Assembly (NCBI RefSeq): GCF_900102035.1 | Contig: NZ_LT629689.1 | Location: forward strand, 1,302,001 to 1,366,000 | DNA from: Pseudomonas extremaustralis | GTDB lineage: Bacteria; Pseudomonadota; Gammaproteobacteria; Pseudomonadales; Pseudomonadaceae | Direction of reading: 5' to 3' | DNA: 64,000 nucleotides | Shown here: positions 9,413 through 19,415 of the stretch, one piece after another | Layout of the letters: each line of letters opens with the position of its first letter | How positions within the stretch are numbered: position 1 is the first letter of the stretch | Program-made: the position numbers and the translations under genes | The notes under the pieces: model-generated | What the model was told of the DNA's origin: nothing | Database searches by the model: none | What the model saw: the letters and a program-made list of their open reading frames with translations, nothing else

Positions 9413-9714
9413 TTCGGGTGCTCCTGGTACAAGGGATCGGTAGGGGGGCATCCCGTCATCCGGCTGGCAGCCGGTTTCGGTATGCGTCTTATGGGTGGCG
9501 CAGCCGTGGCAAGCGTTCCCACGCAAACAAGCCTTGCAATAAAAGCAGCGATGCCCAGTGGTCAGTGGCGACACCCTCCTGGCGCCGCATTCGTCAGCTA
9601 AGTCTTTGCTTATTCAAGAGAATCCCGGACAATCGCGCCCCTTCTAGGGTTGGGGCGCTGCCTGTCGGGTTTTTCTGACTCGCCCCGACCGTGCAAATGC
9701 GGAGATCCGACCGG

Positions 9715-10992
9715 ATGAATGATCAGGCCAATAGCGTCGACGAACGCTATGCAACGACACCTGTAACCCTCACAAGCTGGAGCCGCCAGGACACCACTTG
9801 GATGCTCGGCCTGTTTGGCACCGCCATTGGCGCCGGGACCTTGTTCTTGCCGATCAACGCCGGCCTCGGAGGATTCTGGCCGTTGATGGTCCTGGCGGTG
9901 CTGGCGTTCCCGATGACGTTCTTTGCCCACCGTGGCCTGACCCGTTTTGTACTGTCCGGTCGGGAAGGTTCCGACATCACCGATGTGGTCGAAGAACATT
10001 TCGGCATCCGCGCCGGTGCACTGATCACCTTGCTGTACTTCTTCGCGATTTTCCCGATCCTGCTGATCTACAGCGTGGCGCTGACCAATACCGTCGGCAG
10101 CTTCATGGAGCACCAGTTGCACCTCCAGCCACCGCCACGGGCGATCCTGTCGTTCGTACTGATCCTTGGCCTGCTGGCCGTGGTGCGCTGCGGCGAGCAA
10201 GCCATCGTCAAGGCCATGAGCCTGATGGTGTATCCGTTTATCGTGGCGTTGCTGTTCCTGGCGGTGTACCTGGTGCCCCATTGGAATGGCGGGATTCTCA
10301 GCACCGCCAGCGAGGTGCCGGCACCTTCCGCGTTGCTCAATACGCTGTGGCTGGCGATTCCGGTGATGGTGTTCTCGTTCAACCATTCGCCGATCATCTC
10401 GGCCTTTGCGGTGGACCAGAAGCGCCAGTATGGGGTGAACGCCGATGAGCGCAGTTCGCAGATCCTGTCCCGCGCGCACCTGTTGATGGTGGTGATGGTG
10501 CTGTTCTTCGTATTCAGCTGTGTGTTGACGTTGTCGCCGGCGCAGTTGGCTGAAGCCAAGCAGCAGAACCTGTCGATCCTGTCGTACCTGGCCAACCACT
10601 TCAATAATCCGACCATCGCGTTTGCTGCGCCGTTGATCGCGTTCGTGGCGATCGCCAAGTCGTTCCTGGGCCACTACATCGGCGCCAGCGAAGGTCTCAA
10701 GGGCCTGGTGCTCAAAAGCGGGCGTCGCCCCACGCCAAAGGCGCTGGACCGCATGACTGCCGCCTTCATGCTGGTGGTGTGTTGGATCGTCGCCACGCTC
10801 AATCCCAGCATCCTGCGCATGATCGAGACCCTGGGCGGGCCGATCATTGCGTCGATCCTGTTCTTGATGCCGATGTACGCGATCCGCAAGGTGCCGGCCA
10901 TGGCCAAGTACCGTGGGCAGGCGTCCAACGTGTTTGTCACGGCCGTGGGCCTGGTGGCGATTACCGCGCTGATTTATTCGTTGCTGTCCTGA
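9715..10992 (+). CDS. HAAAP-family amino acid permease (serine/aromatic type)
   Basis: This 425-residue inner-membrane transporter has about eleven hydrophobic segments and the diagnostic N-terminal motif GLFGTAIGAGTLFLP of the hydroxy/aromatic amino acid permease family, to which SdaC and YhaO belong. These carriers import serine, threonine or aromatic amino acids with protons. I start at the ATG at 9715 because GGAG lies about ten bases upstream; an in-frame GTG at 9691 would add eight residues. A well-formed terminator follows the stop, so it is probably monocistronic. The precise substrate is not clear from sequence alone. Confidence 0.88.
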   Translation: MNDQANSVDERYATTPVTLTSWSRQDTTWMLGLFGTAIGAGTLFLPINAGLGGFWPLMVLAVLAFPMTFFAHRGLTRFVLSGREGSDITDVVEEHFGIRAGALITLLYFFAIFPILLIYSVALTNTVGSFMEHQLHLQPPPRAILSFVLILGLLAVVRCGEQAIVKAMSLMVYPFIVALLFLAVYLVPHWNGGILSTASEVPAPSALLNTLWLAIPVMVFSFNHSPIISAFAVDQKRQYGVNADERSSQILSRAHLLMVVMVLFFVFSCVLTLSPAQLAEAKQQNLSILSYLANHFNNPTIAFAAPLIAFVAIAKSFLGHYIGASEGLKGLVLKSGRRPTPKALDRMTAAFMLVVCWIVATLNPSILRMIETLGGPIIASILFLMPMYAIRKVPAMAKYRGQASNVFVTAVGLVAITALIYSLLS

Positions 10993-11009
10993 CAGCCGGA
11001 TTCACACCC

Positions 11010-11047
11010 AAAGTCCGATTCGTGGATGCCGCGAGTCGGACTTTTTT
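11010..11047 (+). terminator. Intrinsic terminator of the amino acid permease gene
   Basis: AAAGTCCGA at 11010-11018 pairs with TCGGACTTT at 11036-11044, and the run of T continues to 11047. Inner bases TTCG/CGAG extend the stem with one wobble. Confidence 0.85.
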
Positions 11048-11087
11048 GTGTCATGAAAACCTGATTGGGCTCAACCACAGCCAGGCA

Positions 11088-12788
11088 ATGAGCGTTAAGC
11101 TGACGCACGTTATTTGTCAGGGTGAGTGGGGCCGATTGAACAGTCAAACCGATACGCCAGTTGTTGTGCCGCCTAATCGTTCCCAGGACTTGCTCGCCGG
11201 GTTATCCATTGCCGGGTTATTGCTGCCGGAGGCCGTGGCCTATTCCAGCATCGCCGCGCTGCCGCCCCAGGCTGGGGTCATTGCGTTGTTTGCCGGGCTG
11301 GTGTGTTACGGCCTGTTTGGCACCAGTCGTTTTGCCATTGTGTCGGCCACGTCGTCTTCGGCCGCCGTATTGGCTGCGGCCACGGCCAGCCTGGCCGGTG
11401 ACGATCCGGCGTTGAGGCTGTCCCTGGCCTTCGGGCTGGTGCTGCTCATTGGTGTGTTCTTTCTGTTGGCCGGGCTGCTCAGGCTCGGTGGCGTGACCTC
11501 GTTTATCGCCAAACCGGTATTGCGCGGGTTTGCCTTCGGCCTGGCGCTGACCATCATCCTCAAGCAATTGGCCAGTGTGGTGGGCGTGCACCTGACCGAT
11601 AACAACCTGATCCGCTTCCTGCCGCAGTTGCTGGAGCAACTGCCGCGCTGGAATTGGCCCGCTGCGGCGGTGGCGGCCGTGGCATTGATCGTCCTCTGGC
11701 TATGTGCCCGCGTTCCGCGCTTGCCCGGCGGGCTGGTGGTGATCGTGCTGGGCATTGCCGCTGGCCAGGGCCTGAACCTGCAAGCCCACGGCGTGGCGCT
11801 GATCGGCCTGATCGACTTGCGCCTGGAACTGGGGCATCTGCCGGTACTGCCGTTTGCCGACTGGCTGCGCCTGGGGGAATTGGCGTTTGCATTGGTCATG
11901 ATTTTGTACGCAGAGTCTTACGGCTCCATCAGTTCCTTCGCCCTCAAGCATGGCGACCGCGTGTCATCCAACCGCGATTTGCTCGCGCTGGGGGCGGCCA
12001 ACCTGGTGTCCGGGTTGTTCCACGGCATGCCGACGGGCGCCGGATACTCGGCGACTTCGGCCAACGAGGCAGCCGGTGCCTATTCGCGGTTGGCCGGGAT
12101 CGTTGCGGCGTTGGTGATTCTGGTGATTGTGCTGACCGTGTTGCCGTATGTGGCGCTCACGCCGGAGCCAGTGCTGGCGGCGGTGGTCATCTATGCCCTG
12201 GCTCAAGGTCTGAGCTTGCAGCCCTTGGGGCGTTACTTCCTGTGGCGGCGCGACCGCTTGCTGGTGGTGTGTGCGGTCGCGGCCGTGCTGGTGCTCGGCG
12301 TGCTGGATGGTTTGCTGCTGTCGGTCGCGATGAGTGTGGTGTTGATGTTGCGCCAGATGTCGGCAGCGGATATCCAGGTGCTGGGGCGCCTAGGCGATAG
12401 TCATGACTTCGTGGACCGCCAGCACCATGGCGATGCGCAGCCCGTTCCGGGGACGTTGATCATCCGGCCGAGCGAAGCGCTGTTTTTCGCCAATGCCGAG
12501 CGCATCCTCGGCGCCGCCCTGCGCTTGATCCGTCACTCATCCGCACACACGGTGGTGTTGAGCATGGAAGAGTCCCCCGACCTTGACGGTACCAGCGTTG
12601 AAGCGCTGGCCGGATTCTTTGCCCAGGTGCGGGGAGAGGGCAAGCAACTGGTACTGGCGCGGGTGCGCCATGATGCCCATGAGGTGTTGCAGTCACTGCC
12701 CGAAGCTGCGGAGCCACAGGTGTTGCTCAGTGGTTTGAGTGTCGACGGTGCGGTGAAACTGGCGCTGCAGGGCAATTCCCAGGCATAA
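11088..12788 (+). CDS. SulP/SLC26-family anion transporter with STAS domain
   Basis: This protein of about 566 residues has 10-12 hydrophobic segments beginning near LLAGLSIAGLLLPEAVAYS, the typical SulP opening, and a cytoplasmic C-terminal STAS domain (from about PGTLIIRPSEALFF, with DLDGTSVEAL at its phospho-site region). SulP proteins carry sulfate, bicarbonate or dicarboxylates; the substrate here is unknown. The start is uncertain: ATG 11088 has a poor Shine-Dalgarno sequence, while TTG 11136, after GAGTGGGG, would give a protein shorter by 16 residues. An upstream extension to 10779 overlaps the permease gene and is rejected. It ends at a bidirectional terminator shared with acnB. Confidence 0.88.
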   Translation: MSVKLTHVICQGEWGRLNSQTDTPVVVPPNRSQDLLAGLSIAGLLLPEAVAYSSIAALPPQAGVIALFAGLVCYGLFGTSRFAIVSATSSSAAVLAAATASLAGDDPALRLSLAFGLVLLIGVFFLLAGLLRLGGVTSFIAKPVLRGFAFGLALTIILKQLASVVGVHLTDNNLIRFLPQLLEQLPRWNWPAAAVAAVALIVLWLCARVPRLPGGLVVIVLGIAAGQGLNLQAHGVALIGLIDLRLELGHLPVLPFADWLRLGELAFALVMILYAESYGSISSFALKHGDRVSSNRDLLALGAANLVSGLFHGMPTGAGYSATSANEAAGAYSRLAGIVAALVILVIVLTVLPYVALTPEPVLAAVVIYALAQGLSLQPLGRYFLWRRDRLLVVCAVAAVLVLGVLDGLLLSVAMSVVLMLRQMSAADIQVLGRLGDSHDFVDRQHHGDAQPVPGTLIIRPSEALFFANAERILGAALRLIRHSSAHTVVLSMEESPDLDGTSVEALAGFFAQVRGEGKQLVLARVRHDAHEVLQSLPEAAEPQVLLSGLSVDGAVKLALQGNSQA

Positions 12789-12823
12789 AAAAACGCCGCG
12801 TATCTTGCGATACGCGGCGTCCT
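12787..12823. terminator. Bidirectional terminator between the SulP gene and acnB
   Basis: A perfect 12-base stem (ACGCCGCGTATC at 12793-12804, GATACGCGGCGT at 12809-12820) closes a four-base loop. Seven A residues on the left give a U run for the leftward acnB transcript; the right side has only CCTTT, so it is stronger for acnB. Confidence 0.85.
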
Positions 12824-12839
12824 TTACATCAACACACCC

Positions 12840-15440
12840 TTAGGCTTGCAGCACCGGGATGTTGGCGTTTGCAGCGCTTTCACGGAACTCGGCGATCTGA
12901 TCGAAACTCAGGTAGCGATATACGTCGCTGGCCATGGTGTTGATCTTCGCGGCGTATTCCATGTACTCCTCGACGGTCGGCAGGCGACCCAGGATCGAAG
13001 CTACCGACGCCAGCTCGGCCGAAGCCAGGTAGACGTTGGCGCCATCGCCCAGACGGTTCGGGAAGTTACGGGTCGAAGTCGACACAACAGTCGAATTCGG
13101 TTCTACACGTGCCTGGTTACCCATGCACAGCGAGCAGCCCGGCATTTCCATGCGCGCGCCAGCCTTGCCGTAGATGCCGTAGTAGCCTTCTTCGGTCAGT
13201 TGGTGAGCGTCCATCTTGGTCGGCGGCGACAGCCACAGACGGGTTGGCAGCTGACCCTTGACCTGATCCAGCAGTTTACCGGCAGCGCGGAAGTGACCGA
13301 TGTTGGTCATGCACGAACCGATGAACACTTCGTCGATCTTCTCGCCAGCAACGCTGGACAGCAGACGGGCGTCGTCCGGGTCGTTTGGCGCGCAGAGCAC
13401 AGGCTCTTTGATGTCGGCCAGGTCGATCTCGATCACTTCGGCGTATTCCGCGTCGGCATCGGCCACCATCAGCTCCGGGTTGGCGACCCAGGCTTCCATC
13501 GCTTGGGCGCGACGTTCCAGGGTGCGTGCATCGCCGTAGCCTTCGCCGATCATCCAGCGCAGCAGGGTGATGTTGGAGTTCAGGTATTCGGTGATCGACT
13601 CTTTGGACAGCTTGATGGTGCAACCGGCAGCCGAACGTTCAGCCGAGGCGTCGGACAGCTCGAAGGCTTGTTCGATGCTCAGGTTGTCCAGGCCTTCGAT
13701 TTCCAGGATGCGGCCGGAGAAGGCGTTCTTCTTGCCTTTCTTCTCTACGGTCAGCAGGCCAGCCTGGATCGCGTAGTAAGGAATGGCGTGAACCAGGTCA
13801 CGCAGGGTGATGCCAGGTTGCATTTTGCCTTTGAAGCGCACCAGGATCGATTCCGGCATGTCCAGTGGCATGACGCCAGTGGCTGCGGCGAACGCTACCA
13901 GGCCCGAACCGGCCGGGAACGAGATGCCCATCGGGAAACGGGTGTGGGAGTCACCACCGGTACCGACGGTGTCCGGCAGCAGCATGCGGTTCAGCCAGCT
14001 GTGGATGATACCGTCGCCTGGACGCAGCGATACACCGCCACGGGTCATGATGAAGTCAGGCAGGGTGTGGTGGGTGGTCACGTCGATCGGCTTAGGATAG
14101 GCCGCGGTGTGGCAGAAGGACTGCATCACCAGGTCGGTCGAGAAGCCCAGGCATGCCAGGTCTTTCAGTTCGTCACGGGTCATTGGACCGGTGGTGTCCT
14201 GGGAACCCACGGTGGTCATCTTAGGCTCGCAGTAGGTGCCTGGACGAACGCCAGCCACGCCACAGGCCTTGCCGACCATCTTCTGCGCCAGGGTGAAACC
14301 CTTGGTGCTTGCGGCAGGTGCTTCAGGCTTCTTGAACAGGTCGGACGATGGCAGACCCAGCTCGGCACGTGCCTTCTCGGTCAGGCCGCGGCCGATGATC
14401 AGCGGGATACGGCCGCCGGCGCGGACTTCGTCCAACAGGACCGGGGTCTTCATTTCGAAGGTGGCCAGGACTTCGTCGGTACCGTGCTTGCAGACTTTGC
14501 CAGCATGCGGGTACAGGTCGATCACGTCGCCCATGTTCAGCTTGGAGACGTCAAACTCGATTGGCAGTGCGCCAGCATCTTCCATGGTGTTGTAGAAGAT
14601 CGGAGCGATCTTGCTGCCGAAGCAGAAGCCGCCTGCACGCTTGTTCGGCACGTAAGGAACGTCGTCGCCGAAGAACCACAGTACGGAGTTGGTTGCCGAC
14701 TTACGCGACGAACCGGTACCGACCACGTCGCCGACGTAGGCGATCGGGAAGCCTTGGCCGCGCATTTCTTCGATCTGCTTCATCGGGCCGGTCTTGCCTT
14801 GCTCGTCCGGCACGATGCCGTCGCGAGCCATTTTCAGCATGGCCAGGGCGTGCAGCGGGATGTCAGGGCGGGACCAGGCGTCCGGGGCAGGGGACAGGTC
14901 GTCGGTGTTGGTTTCGCCGGAAACCTTGAACACGCGCAGGCTGATCTTGTCGGCCAGGGTCGGACGGTTCTTGAACCACTCGCCGTCGGCCCAGGACTGG
15001 ATCACGGCCTTGGCGTGCACGTTGCCGTTCTTGGCTTTTTCGGCCACGTCGTGGAACGCGTCGAACATCAGCAGGGTGTGCTTGAGTTGGGCGGCGGCGA
15101 CAGGTGCCAGTTCGGCGTTGTCGAGCAGGTCGACCAACGTCACGATGTTGTAGCCGCCTTGCATGGTGCCGAGCAGTTCAACAGCGCGTTTCTTGTCGAT
15201 CAGGGGGGAAGTGGCTTCGCCCTTGGCCAGGGCAGACAGGAAACCAGCTTTGACGTAGGCAGCTTCGTCAACACCTGGTGGAATGCGGTTGGTGATCAGG
15301 TCAACGAGAAATTCTTCTTCGCCAGCCGGGGGATTTTTCAGCAGCTCGACCAGGCCTGCGGTTTGTTCGGCATTAAGCGGCTGGGGAACGATTCCCAGTG
15401 CTGCACGCTCTTCGATATGTTTGCGATAGGCTTCAAGCAC
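12840..15440 (-). CDS. acnB: Bifunctional aconitate hydratase 2 / 2-methylisocitrate dehydratase
   Basis: This 866-residue AcnB interconverts citrate and isocitrate in the TCA cycle and usually also hydrates 2-methyl-cis-aconitate. The N-terminal HEAT-like domain ([15 protein letters not shown]) precedes the swivel domain and the catalytic domains. Iron-sulfur ligands appear in [12 protein letters not shown] and in CSLCMGNQ near the C terminus. I take the GTG at 15440 as the start because it gives the family's usual N terminus and has GAGG nine bases upstream; the longer ATG frame at 15467 adds nine unlikely residues. The gene is leftward, alone, with a long structured leader. AcnB is known in pseudomonads to be iron-regulated post-transcriptionally; that is family knowledge. 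Confidence 0.97.
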   Translation of the reverse strand: MLEAYRKHIEERAALGIVPQPLNAEQTAGLVELLKNPPAGEEEFLVDLITNRIPPGVDEAAYVKAGFLSALAKGEATSPLIDKKRAVELLGTMQGGYNIVTLVDLLDNAELAPVAAAQLKHTLLMFDAFHDVAEKAKNGNVHAKAVIQSWADGEWFKNRPTLADKISLRVFKVSGETNTDDLSPAPDAWSRPDIPLHALAMLKMARDGIVPDEQGKTGPMKQIEEMRGQGFPIAYVGDVVGTGSSRKSATNSVLWFFGDDVPYVPNKRAGGFCFGSKIAPIFYNTMEDAGALPIEFDVSKLNMGDVIDLYPHAGKVCKHGTDEVLATFEMKTPVLLDEVRAGGRIPLIIGRGLTEKARAELGLPSSDLFKKPEAPAASTKGFTLAQKMVGKACGVAGVRPGTYCEPKMTTVGSQDTTGPMTRDELKDLACLGFSTDLVMQSFCHTAAYPKPIDVTTHHTLPDFIMTRGGVSLRPGDGIIHSWLNRMLLPDTVGTGGDSHTRFPMGISFPAGSGLVAFAAATGVMPLDMPESILVRFKGKMQPGITLRDLVHAIPYYAIQAGLLTVEKKGKKNAFSGRILEIEGLDNLSIEQAFELSDASAERSAAGCTIKLSKESITEYLNSNITLLRWMIGEGYGDARTLERRAQAMEAWVANPELMVADADAEYAEVIEIDLADIKEPVLCAPNDPDDARLLSSVAGEKIDEVFIGSCMTNIGHFRAAGKLLDQVKGQLPTRLWLSPPTKMDAHQLTEEGYYGIYGKAGARMEMPGCSLCMGNQARVEPNSTVVSTSTRNFPNRLGDGANVYLASAELASVASILGRLPTVEEYMEYAAKINTMASDVYRYLSFDQIAEFRESAANANIPVLQA

Positions 15441-15840
15441 AGTTATTACCCTCATCAGTGGTCCCACGGGGGACGCTCATCCAGAAATGAACGGCACGCA
15501 TGCGCTCGGGGGCTTTTTGGGCCGCAAAGCCAGCGCTGCCGGCATTCCCTACAGAAGCTGCTTTCAAAGTTTTACGCCTGCAGAACGGAGCTGATGAGGG
15601 TTGGCGCTGATGATCGACCTGGTGGGTCGTTCATTACCGCCAACACCGTTCTGAAGGAAAGACTGTGCTCGTGACGCTTTGAAAACAGCTTCCAGCGGAT
15701 TATTGGCGCCTTACAAGGCCGGATGATTCTACGGCAAAAAAAATCTAAAGGTAAGTTGCCAAGCCAAGTTTGACGGGTGATGAAGGTTAGACAAAGGGCT
15801 AAGATGGTGCACTTTTTCGCTGATCTGCGTGCTGTTGCCC
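15441..15840. other. acnB leader/promoter region with structured element
   Basis: These 400 bases between divergent genes hold no convincing coding frame. They include the Shine-Dalgarno sequence for acnB, the multi-part inverted repeat at 15581-15653, and an AT-rich stretch near 15730-15750 (GCAAAAAAAATCTAAAGG) where promoters for either gene could lie. No sigma70 promoter could be fixed with correct spacing. Confidence 0.5.
15581..15653. ncRNA. Putative structured RNA element in the acnB leader
   Basis: Three nested helices can be read: CAGAACGG (15581-15588) with CCGTTCTG (15646-15653), GTTGGCG (15600-15606) with CGCCAAC (15638-15644), and CGACC (15615-15619) with GGTCG (15625-15629). Together they give 20 base pairs with an 11-by-1 internal loop. 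It lies about 140 bases upstream of the acnB start and could fold in RNA from either strand. No known riboswitch family is recognised, so the RNA role is inference. Confidence 0.4.
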
Positions 15841-16311
15841 ATGTCCAACCAAACCATCAAGACCCCCTGCGTCGGCCTGTGTTCCACGGTCTACGGCGAT
15901 CTGGTGTGCCGCGGCTGCAAGCGTTTCCACCACGAGGTGATCCAGTGGAATGGCTATAACGAAGAAGAAAAGCGTGCGGTCTGGCTGCGGTTGGAGCAGT
16001 TATTGGTGCAAGTGATGGCCGGCAAGCTCGAAGTCTTCGACCCGAAAAAACTGCGCGGCCAACTGGAGCAGCGCAAGATTCGCTTCGTGCCGCACCAGTC
16101 CGAGTATTGCTGGGCCTATCAGTTGATTGCCCGTGGGGCGCGGGTGATCAGCAACCTGGAGGCCTACGGGATGGTGCTGCTGCCGGAGTTCCGTGACTGG
16201 GCCTTGCCGGACCTGCGCGATGCCATCGACCGCGAGTTTTTTATCTTGTCCGAGGCCCATTACCAGCGCTATATCGCGCCGGGGTTTCTCAAGGAAGCGT
16301 TTGGCGCCTGA
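15841..16311 (+). CDS. DUF1289 domain protein
   Basis: This 156-residue protein opens with a four-cysteine cluster, CVGLCSTVYGDLVCRGCKR, which is the DUF1289 signature and probably binds a metal. The remainder is soluble, with a helical middle (KRAVWLRLEQLLVQVMAGKLE) and no membrane segment. The family is widespread in proteobacteria and has no established role; this member is longer than the minimal domain of about 60 residues. The start is the ATG at 15841, giving MSNQTIKTPC; an in-frame GTG/TTG extension at 15829 adds four residues. It appears monocistronic, divergent from acnB. Confidence 0.85.
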   Translation: MSNQTIKTPCVGLCSTVYGDLVCRGCKRFHHEVIQWNGYNEEEKRAVWLRLEQLLVQVMAGKLEVFDPKKLRGQLEQRKIRFVPHQSEYCWAYQLIARGARVISNLEAYGMVLLPEFRDWALPDLRDAIDREFFILSEAHYQRYIAPGFLKEAFGA

Positions 16312-16314
16312 CGG

Positions 16315-17178
16315 TCAACGCTTGCCCGCCAGCTTTTCCAACTGAATCATCAACGATTCGGGCTTGAGCACCAGCACATCGCTTTCCACCCCATCCAGCA
16401 CCACTTCGGCGGTATTGCCGATCAAGGCCCCGGAAATCCCGGTGCGCGCCACGGTGCCGATGATGGTCAGCGCCGCGTGCAGGGTGTCGGCGAAATGTCG
16501 AATCTGTACGTCCGCCGGGCCTTCCTCGATATGCAGGTGGGCATCGTCCACGTCGAACTCGGCCTGGAATTTCTCGCACTGCTCACGATAGCGCGCTTCG
16601 ATGGTGCTCTTGAGCTGGAACGTCGGGTCTGCCGCCGAGAGCATCGGCGAGGGATGGGCGCTGATCACATGCAACTGCGCCTTGGCCATGCTGGCGATGT
16701 CGAAGCCATGGTCAATGATCGTGTAGTGCAGCTCGCGGTGTTCTTCGTCGGTATTGCCGACATCGACGGCGGCGAGGATCACGCCGCCCGTCCATGGTTT
16801 CGACGTTTTCACCAGCAGCAGGGGCGTGGGGCAGTAGCGCAGCAGCTTCCAGTCCGCCGGCGTCAGCAGCGCCTTTTTCAACGGGTTGTCGGGGAAGTGC
16901 TGCTTGATTACCAAGCCACAACCTTCGGCCTGCTGCACGTCGATGATGGTTTCATGCAGGCTTTCGTTCCACGCCTGCTCGGTGGTGACGCTGTAGCCGT
17001 CCGACTGCAAGCCGGACTTGAGCAGGCTCAGCAGCGCCGAGTGCTCGTGCTTCCTGTCGCACACCAGCAGGTGCAGGTGCGCGCCAGTAACCCCGGCGAT
17101 CAGCTTGGCGCGCTTGAGGGCCAGGCTTTCCGGATGCTCGGGCTCGATCACCACCAGAATGCTGCGGATAGCTTGCAT
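16315..17178 (-). CDS. Universal stress protein with tandem Usp domains (UspE-like)
   Basis: This 287-residue cytoplasmic protein carries two UspA domains, roughly residues 1-135 (MQAIRSILVVIEPEHPESL) and 145-280. The second ends in the G-x2-G-x9-G(S/T)-type loop IIGTVARTGISGALIGNTAE, usually associated with ATP binding. I chose the ATG at 17178, which has GGAG eight bases upstream; an in-frame ATG at 17217 adds 13 residues. The gene ends three bases after the stop of the convergent DUF1289 gene. Tandem Usp proteins of this kind support stress or anaerobic survival in pseudomonads, but no Anr box was identified. Confidence 0.9.
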   Translation of the reverse strand: MQAIRSILVVIEPEHPESLALKRAKLIAGVTGAHLHLLVCDRKHEHSALLSLLKSGLQSDGYSVTTEQAWNESLHETIIDVQQAEGCGLVIKQHFPDNPLKKALLTPADWKLLRYCPTPLLLVKTSKPWTGGVILAAVDVGNTDEEHRELHYTIIDHGFDIASMAKAQLHVISAHPSPMLSAADPTFQLKSTIEARYREQCEKFQAEFDVDDAHLHIEEGPADVQIRHFADTLHAALTIIGTVARTGISGALIGNTAEVVLDGVESDVLVLKPESLMIQLEKLAGKR

Positions 17179-17332
17179 GGACGGATCTCCAAGAATAAAA
17201 AACGGGGTGTGGGACAACTATAGTTGCTGCTCGTCAGACGTCATGTTGATGCACATCAAGTCCAGTGGCTGGTGGTCTGCGGCGCTGTCGGTATAATCGG
17301 CGCCCTTTTGTGATTCTTGACCCGTGAGCCCG

Positions 17333-17935
17333 ATGAACCTGCCCGAAATCCACGAATTCCTCGGTTGCCGCACCCCTGATGCCTGGGTCCAGGCTGCGCT
17401 GGCCGATCAGGAGACGCTGCTGATCGACCACAAGAACTGCGAATTCAAGGCCGCCAGCACCGCCCTGAGCCTGATCGCGAAATACCACAGTCATGTCGAC
17501 CTGATCAACCTGATGTCGCGCCTGGCCCGGGAAGAGCTGGTGCACCACGAACAAGTCATGCGCCTGATGAAAAAGCGCAAAGTCGAGCTGCGCCAGTTGC
17601 ACGCCGGGCGCTATGCCTCGGCGTTGCGCAAGGTGGTGCGCAGCCACGAGCCGGTCAAACTGGTGGATACGCTGGTGGTCGGTGCGTTTATCGAAGCGCG
17701 CAGCTGCGAGCGTTTCGAGGCGCTGGTGCCGCATTTGGACGAGGAACTTGGCAAGTTCTACTTCGGTTTGCTCAAAAGCGAGGCGCGGCACTACCAGGGG
17801 TACTTGAAGCTGGCCTATCAGTACGGCGACGCCAAGGACATTGCCCAGGTAATCGAGCGGGTGAGGGCGACCGAGCAGGAGCTGATCGAATCCCCCGACA
17901 TCGAGTTCCGCTTTCACAGTGGTGTGCCAGCCTGA
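17333..17935 (+). CDS. miaE: tRNA-(ms2io6A37) hydroxylase
   Basis: This 200-residue ferritin-like non-haem di-iron monooxygenase hydroxylates ms2i6A at position 37 of tRNAs reading UNN codons. Iron-ligand motifs are visible: E-x6-Y in the first helices (NCEFKAASTALSLIAKY), EELVHHEQ (ExxH) and EARHYQGYL (ExxH). The family start MNLPEIHEFLGCRTPDAW corresponds to ATG 17333; an in-frame GTG at 17324 would add three residues and neither has a strong ribosome binding site. It is a single gene with no operon partner. Confidence 0.93.
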   Translation: MNLPEIHEFLGCRTPDAWVQAALADQETLLIDHKNCEFKAASTALSLIAKYHSHVDLINLMSRLAREELVHHEQVMRLMKKRKVELRQLHAGRYASALRKVVRSHEPVKLVDTLVVGAFIEARSCERFEALVPHLDEELGKFYFGLLKSEARHYQGYLKLAYQYGDAKDIAQVIERVRATEQELIESPDIEFRFHSGVPA

Positions 17936-18064
17936 GGTGCTGGCTACGCCAACGGTTTAAGGGCTAACGGGTCAGCCCCTGTCGCTCATGCCGCTGTGCG
18001 ATGCTGACGCCTGTCGGGCTCCGCCAGCCAGCGTAACCTCAGCCTGCGCTGAGCGTGTCCGGCA

Positions 18065-19219
18065 TCAGTGGTCCATCGCGCTCAAGATCGCATGGGCCAC
18101 TTTCACCCGTTCGGCGTTCGGGTAGTTTTTGTTCGCCAGGATCACTACACCCAACCCCTTGCCCGGCACATACGCCACGTAGGCGCCAAAGCCGTTGGTG
18201 GAGCCGGTTTTGTTCACCAGGGTATCGGCGCGCAGCGCCTGCGGGGGCGTGCGCCAGTTGACCTTGTGCGGCGCCATGGCCATCGGGGTGGCGTTGCCTT
18301 CAATCAACGCATCGAGCTCGATGGGGTAAGGGTACATTTCCCAGCCCAGGCCTTGGGTCATGCCGTCGACGCTGTAATAGCCGGTGTGAGTGAGGGCGAT
18401 GGCCTGTCGGATGGGTTTTGCCTGGCGTGCCGGGTGCATATTCACCTCAACGTAGTGCAGCAGGTCGGCGGCGCTGGTCTTGATGCCGTAGGCCTCGCTG
18501 TCCAGGGCGCCGGGGCCGACGCGCACGGGCTTGCCGTCTTTGCCATAGCCTTGGGCGTATAGGTTCATCTGGCTTTTTGGCACGTTGAGGTAGGTGTGCT
18601 TGAGCCCGAGCTTGGGCAGCAGGGTGTGCTCCATCAACTGATCGAACGGCTGCTTCAGGCTCTGCGCCGCCAGGTAGCCGAACAGGCCCAGGCTGGGGTT
18701 GGAATACAGGCGTTGGGTGCCGGGGGCGAAGTCGGGTTTCCATTGCTGGAAGTAGCTGATCATGCGCGGGGTGTTGTCGAACGCCGCCGGGAACTGCAAG
18801 GGCAGGCCGCCAGCAGTGTAGGTACCGAGGTTGAGCACGCTGATGTGATCGAACTTGCCGCCGCGCAGTGCCGGCAGGTAGTGGCTGGCCGGGGCCGAGA
18901 GCTTGAGTTGGCCGCTGGCTACGGCGTATCCGGCCAGGGTCGCGGTGAAGGTTTTGCTCACCGAGCCGATTTCGAACAAGGTGTGTTCGCTCACGGGCTG
19001 CCGGGTGTCTGTGGCGGCGACACCGTAGTTGAAGTAGCGCGCCTTGCCATCCTGAACCACGCCGACCACGAGACCGGCAATCGCCTGCTGCTGCATCAAC
19101 GGTTTGACGCTAGCGTCGACCACGGCTTGCAAGTCGGTGGCGGCCAGGCAGTTGCCGGCGGCGAGAAAGGCCGCGAGGGCGCAGGCACTGCGCACGCCAG
19201 ACAGCAATGAGTGGGGCAT
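18065..19219 (-). CDS. ampC: Class C (AmpC-type) beta-lactamase
   Basis: This 384-residue serine hydrolase has an N-terminal signal peptide (ALAAFLAAGNCLA, cut near residue 26) for periplasmic export. The three class C motifs are intact: Ser86-Val-Ser-Lys89 (SVSK), Tyr172-Ser-Asn (YSN) and Lys337-Thr-Gly (KTG). It hydrolyses cephalosporins and penicillins; spectrum cannot be predicted here. I start at ATG 19219, giving a proper signal sequence, with GGGA upstream. No ampR regulator lies beside it, unlike the divergent ampR-ampC pair of enterobacteria and P. aeruginosa. A DUF2252 gene diverges instead. Confidence 0.93.
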   Translation of the reverse strand: MPHSLLSGVRSACALAAFLAAGNCLAATDLQAVVDASVKPLMQQQAIAGLVVGVVQDGKARYFNYGVAATDTRQPVSEHTLFEIGSVSKTFTATLAGYAVASGQLKLSAPASHYLPALRGGKFDHISVLNLGTYTAGGLPLQFPAAFDNTPRMISYFQQWKPDFAPGTQRLYSNPSLGLFGYLAAQSLKQPFDQLMEHTLLPKLGLKHTYLNVPKSQMNLYAQGYGKDGKPVRVGPGALDSEAYGIKTSAADLLHYVEVNMHPARQAKPIRQAIALTHTGYYSVDGMTQGLGWEMYPYPIELDALIEGNATPMAMAPHKVNWRTPPQALRADTLVNKTGSTNGFGAYVAYVPGKGLGVVILANKNYPNAERVKVAHAILSAMDH

Positions 19220-19415
19220 GATAACGCTTCCCTGAAAATGATCGTTCGGCTGAAAAAAAACGGCGCGGGTGAAGTCAATCAGAGCGCCCACCGACGCCGG
19301 GCAACGGATGATAGCTCGCACCTGTCATTTGAGGGTTTATCGCTTATTTTGGAAACACAATGAAACATTTGCGCGTGGCCGGTGCTCTACCCCCACACCT
19401 GCACTGAGTTATTCC

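Noticed and set aside
10779..11087. N-terminal extension of the SulP protein
   Set aside because: It overlaps the end of the amino acid permease gene and its terminator in another frame and has no membrane-protein character.
12846..15674. A 942-codon rightward open frame across acnB
   Set aside because: Antisense to a complete AcnB and of shadow-like composition, with no recognisable domain.
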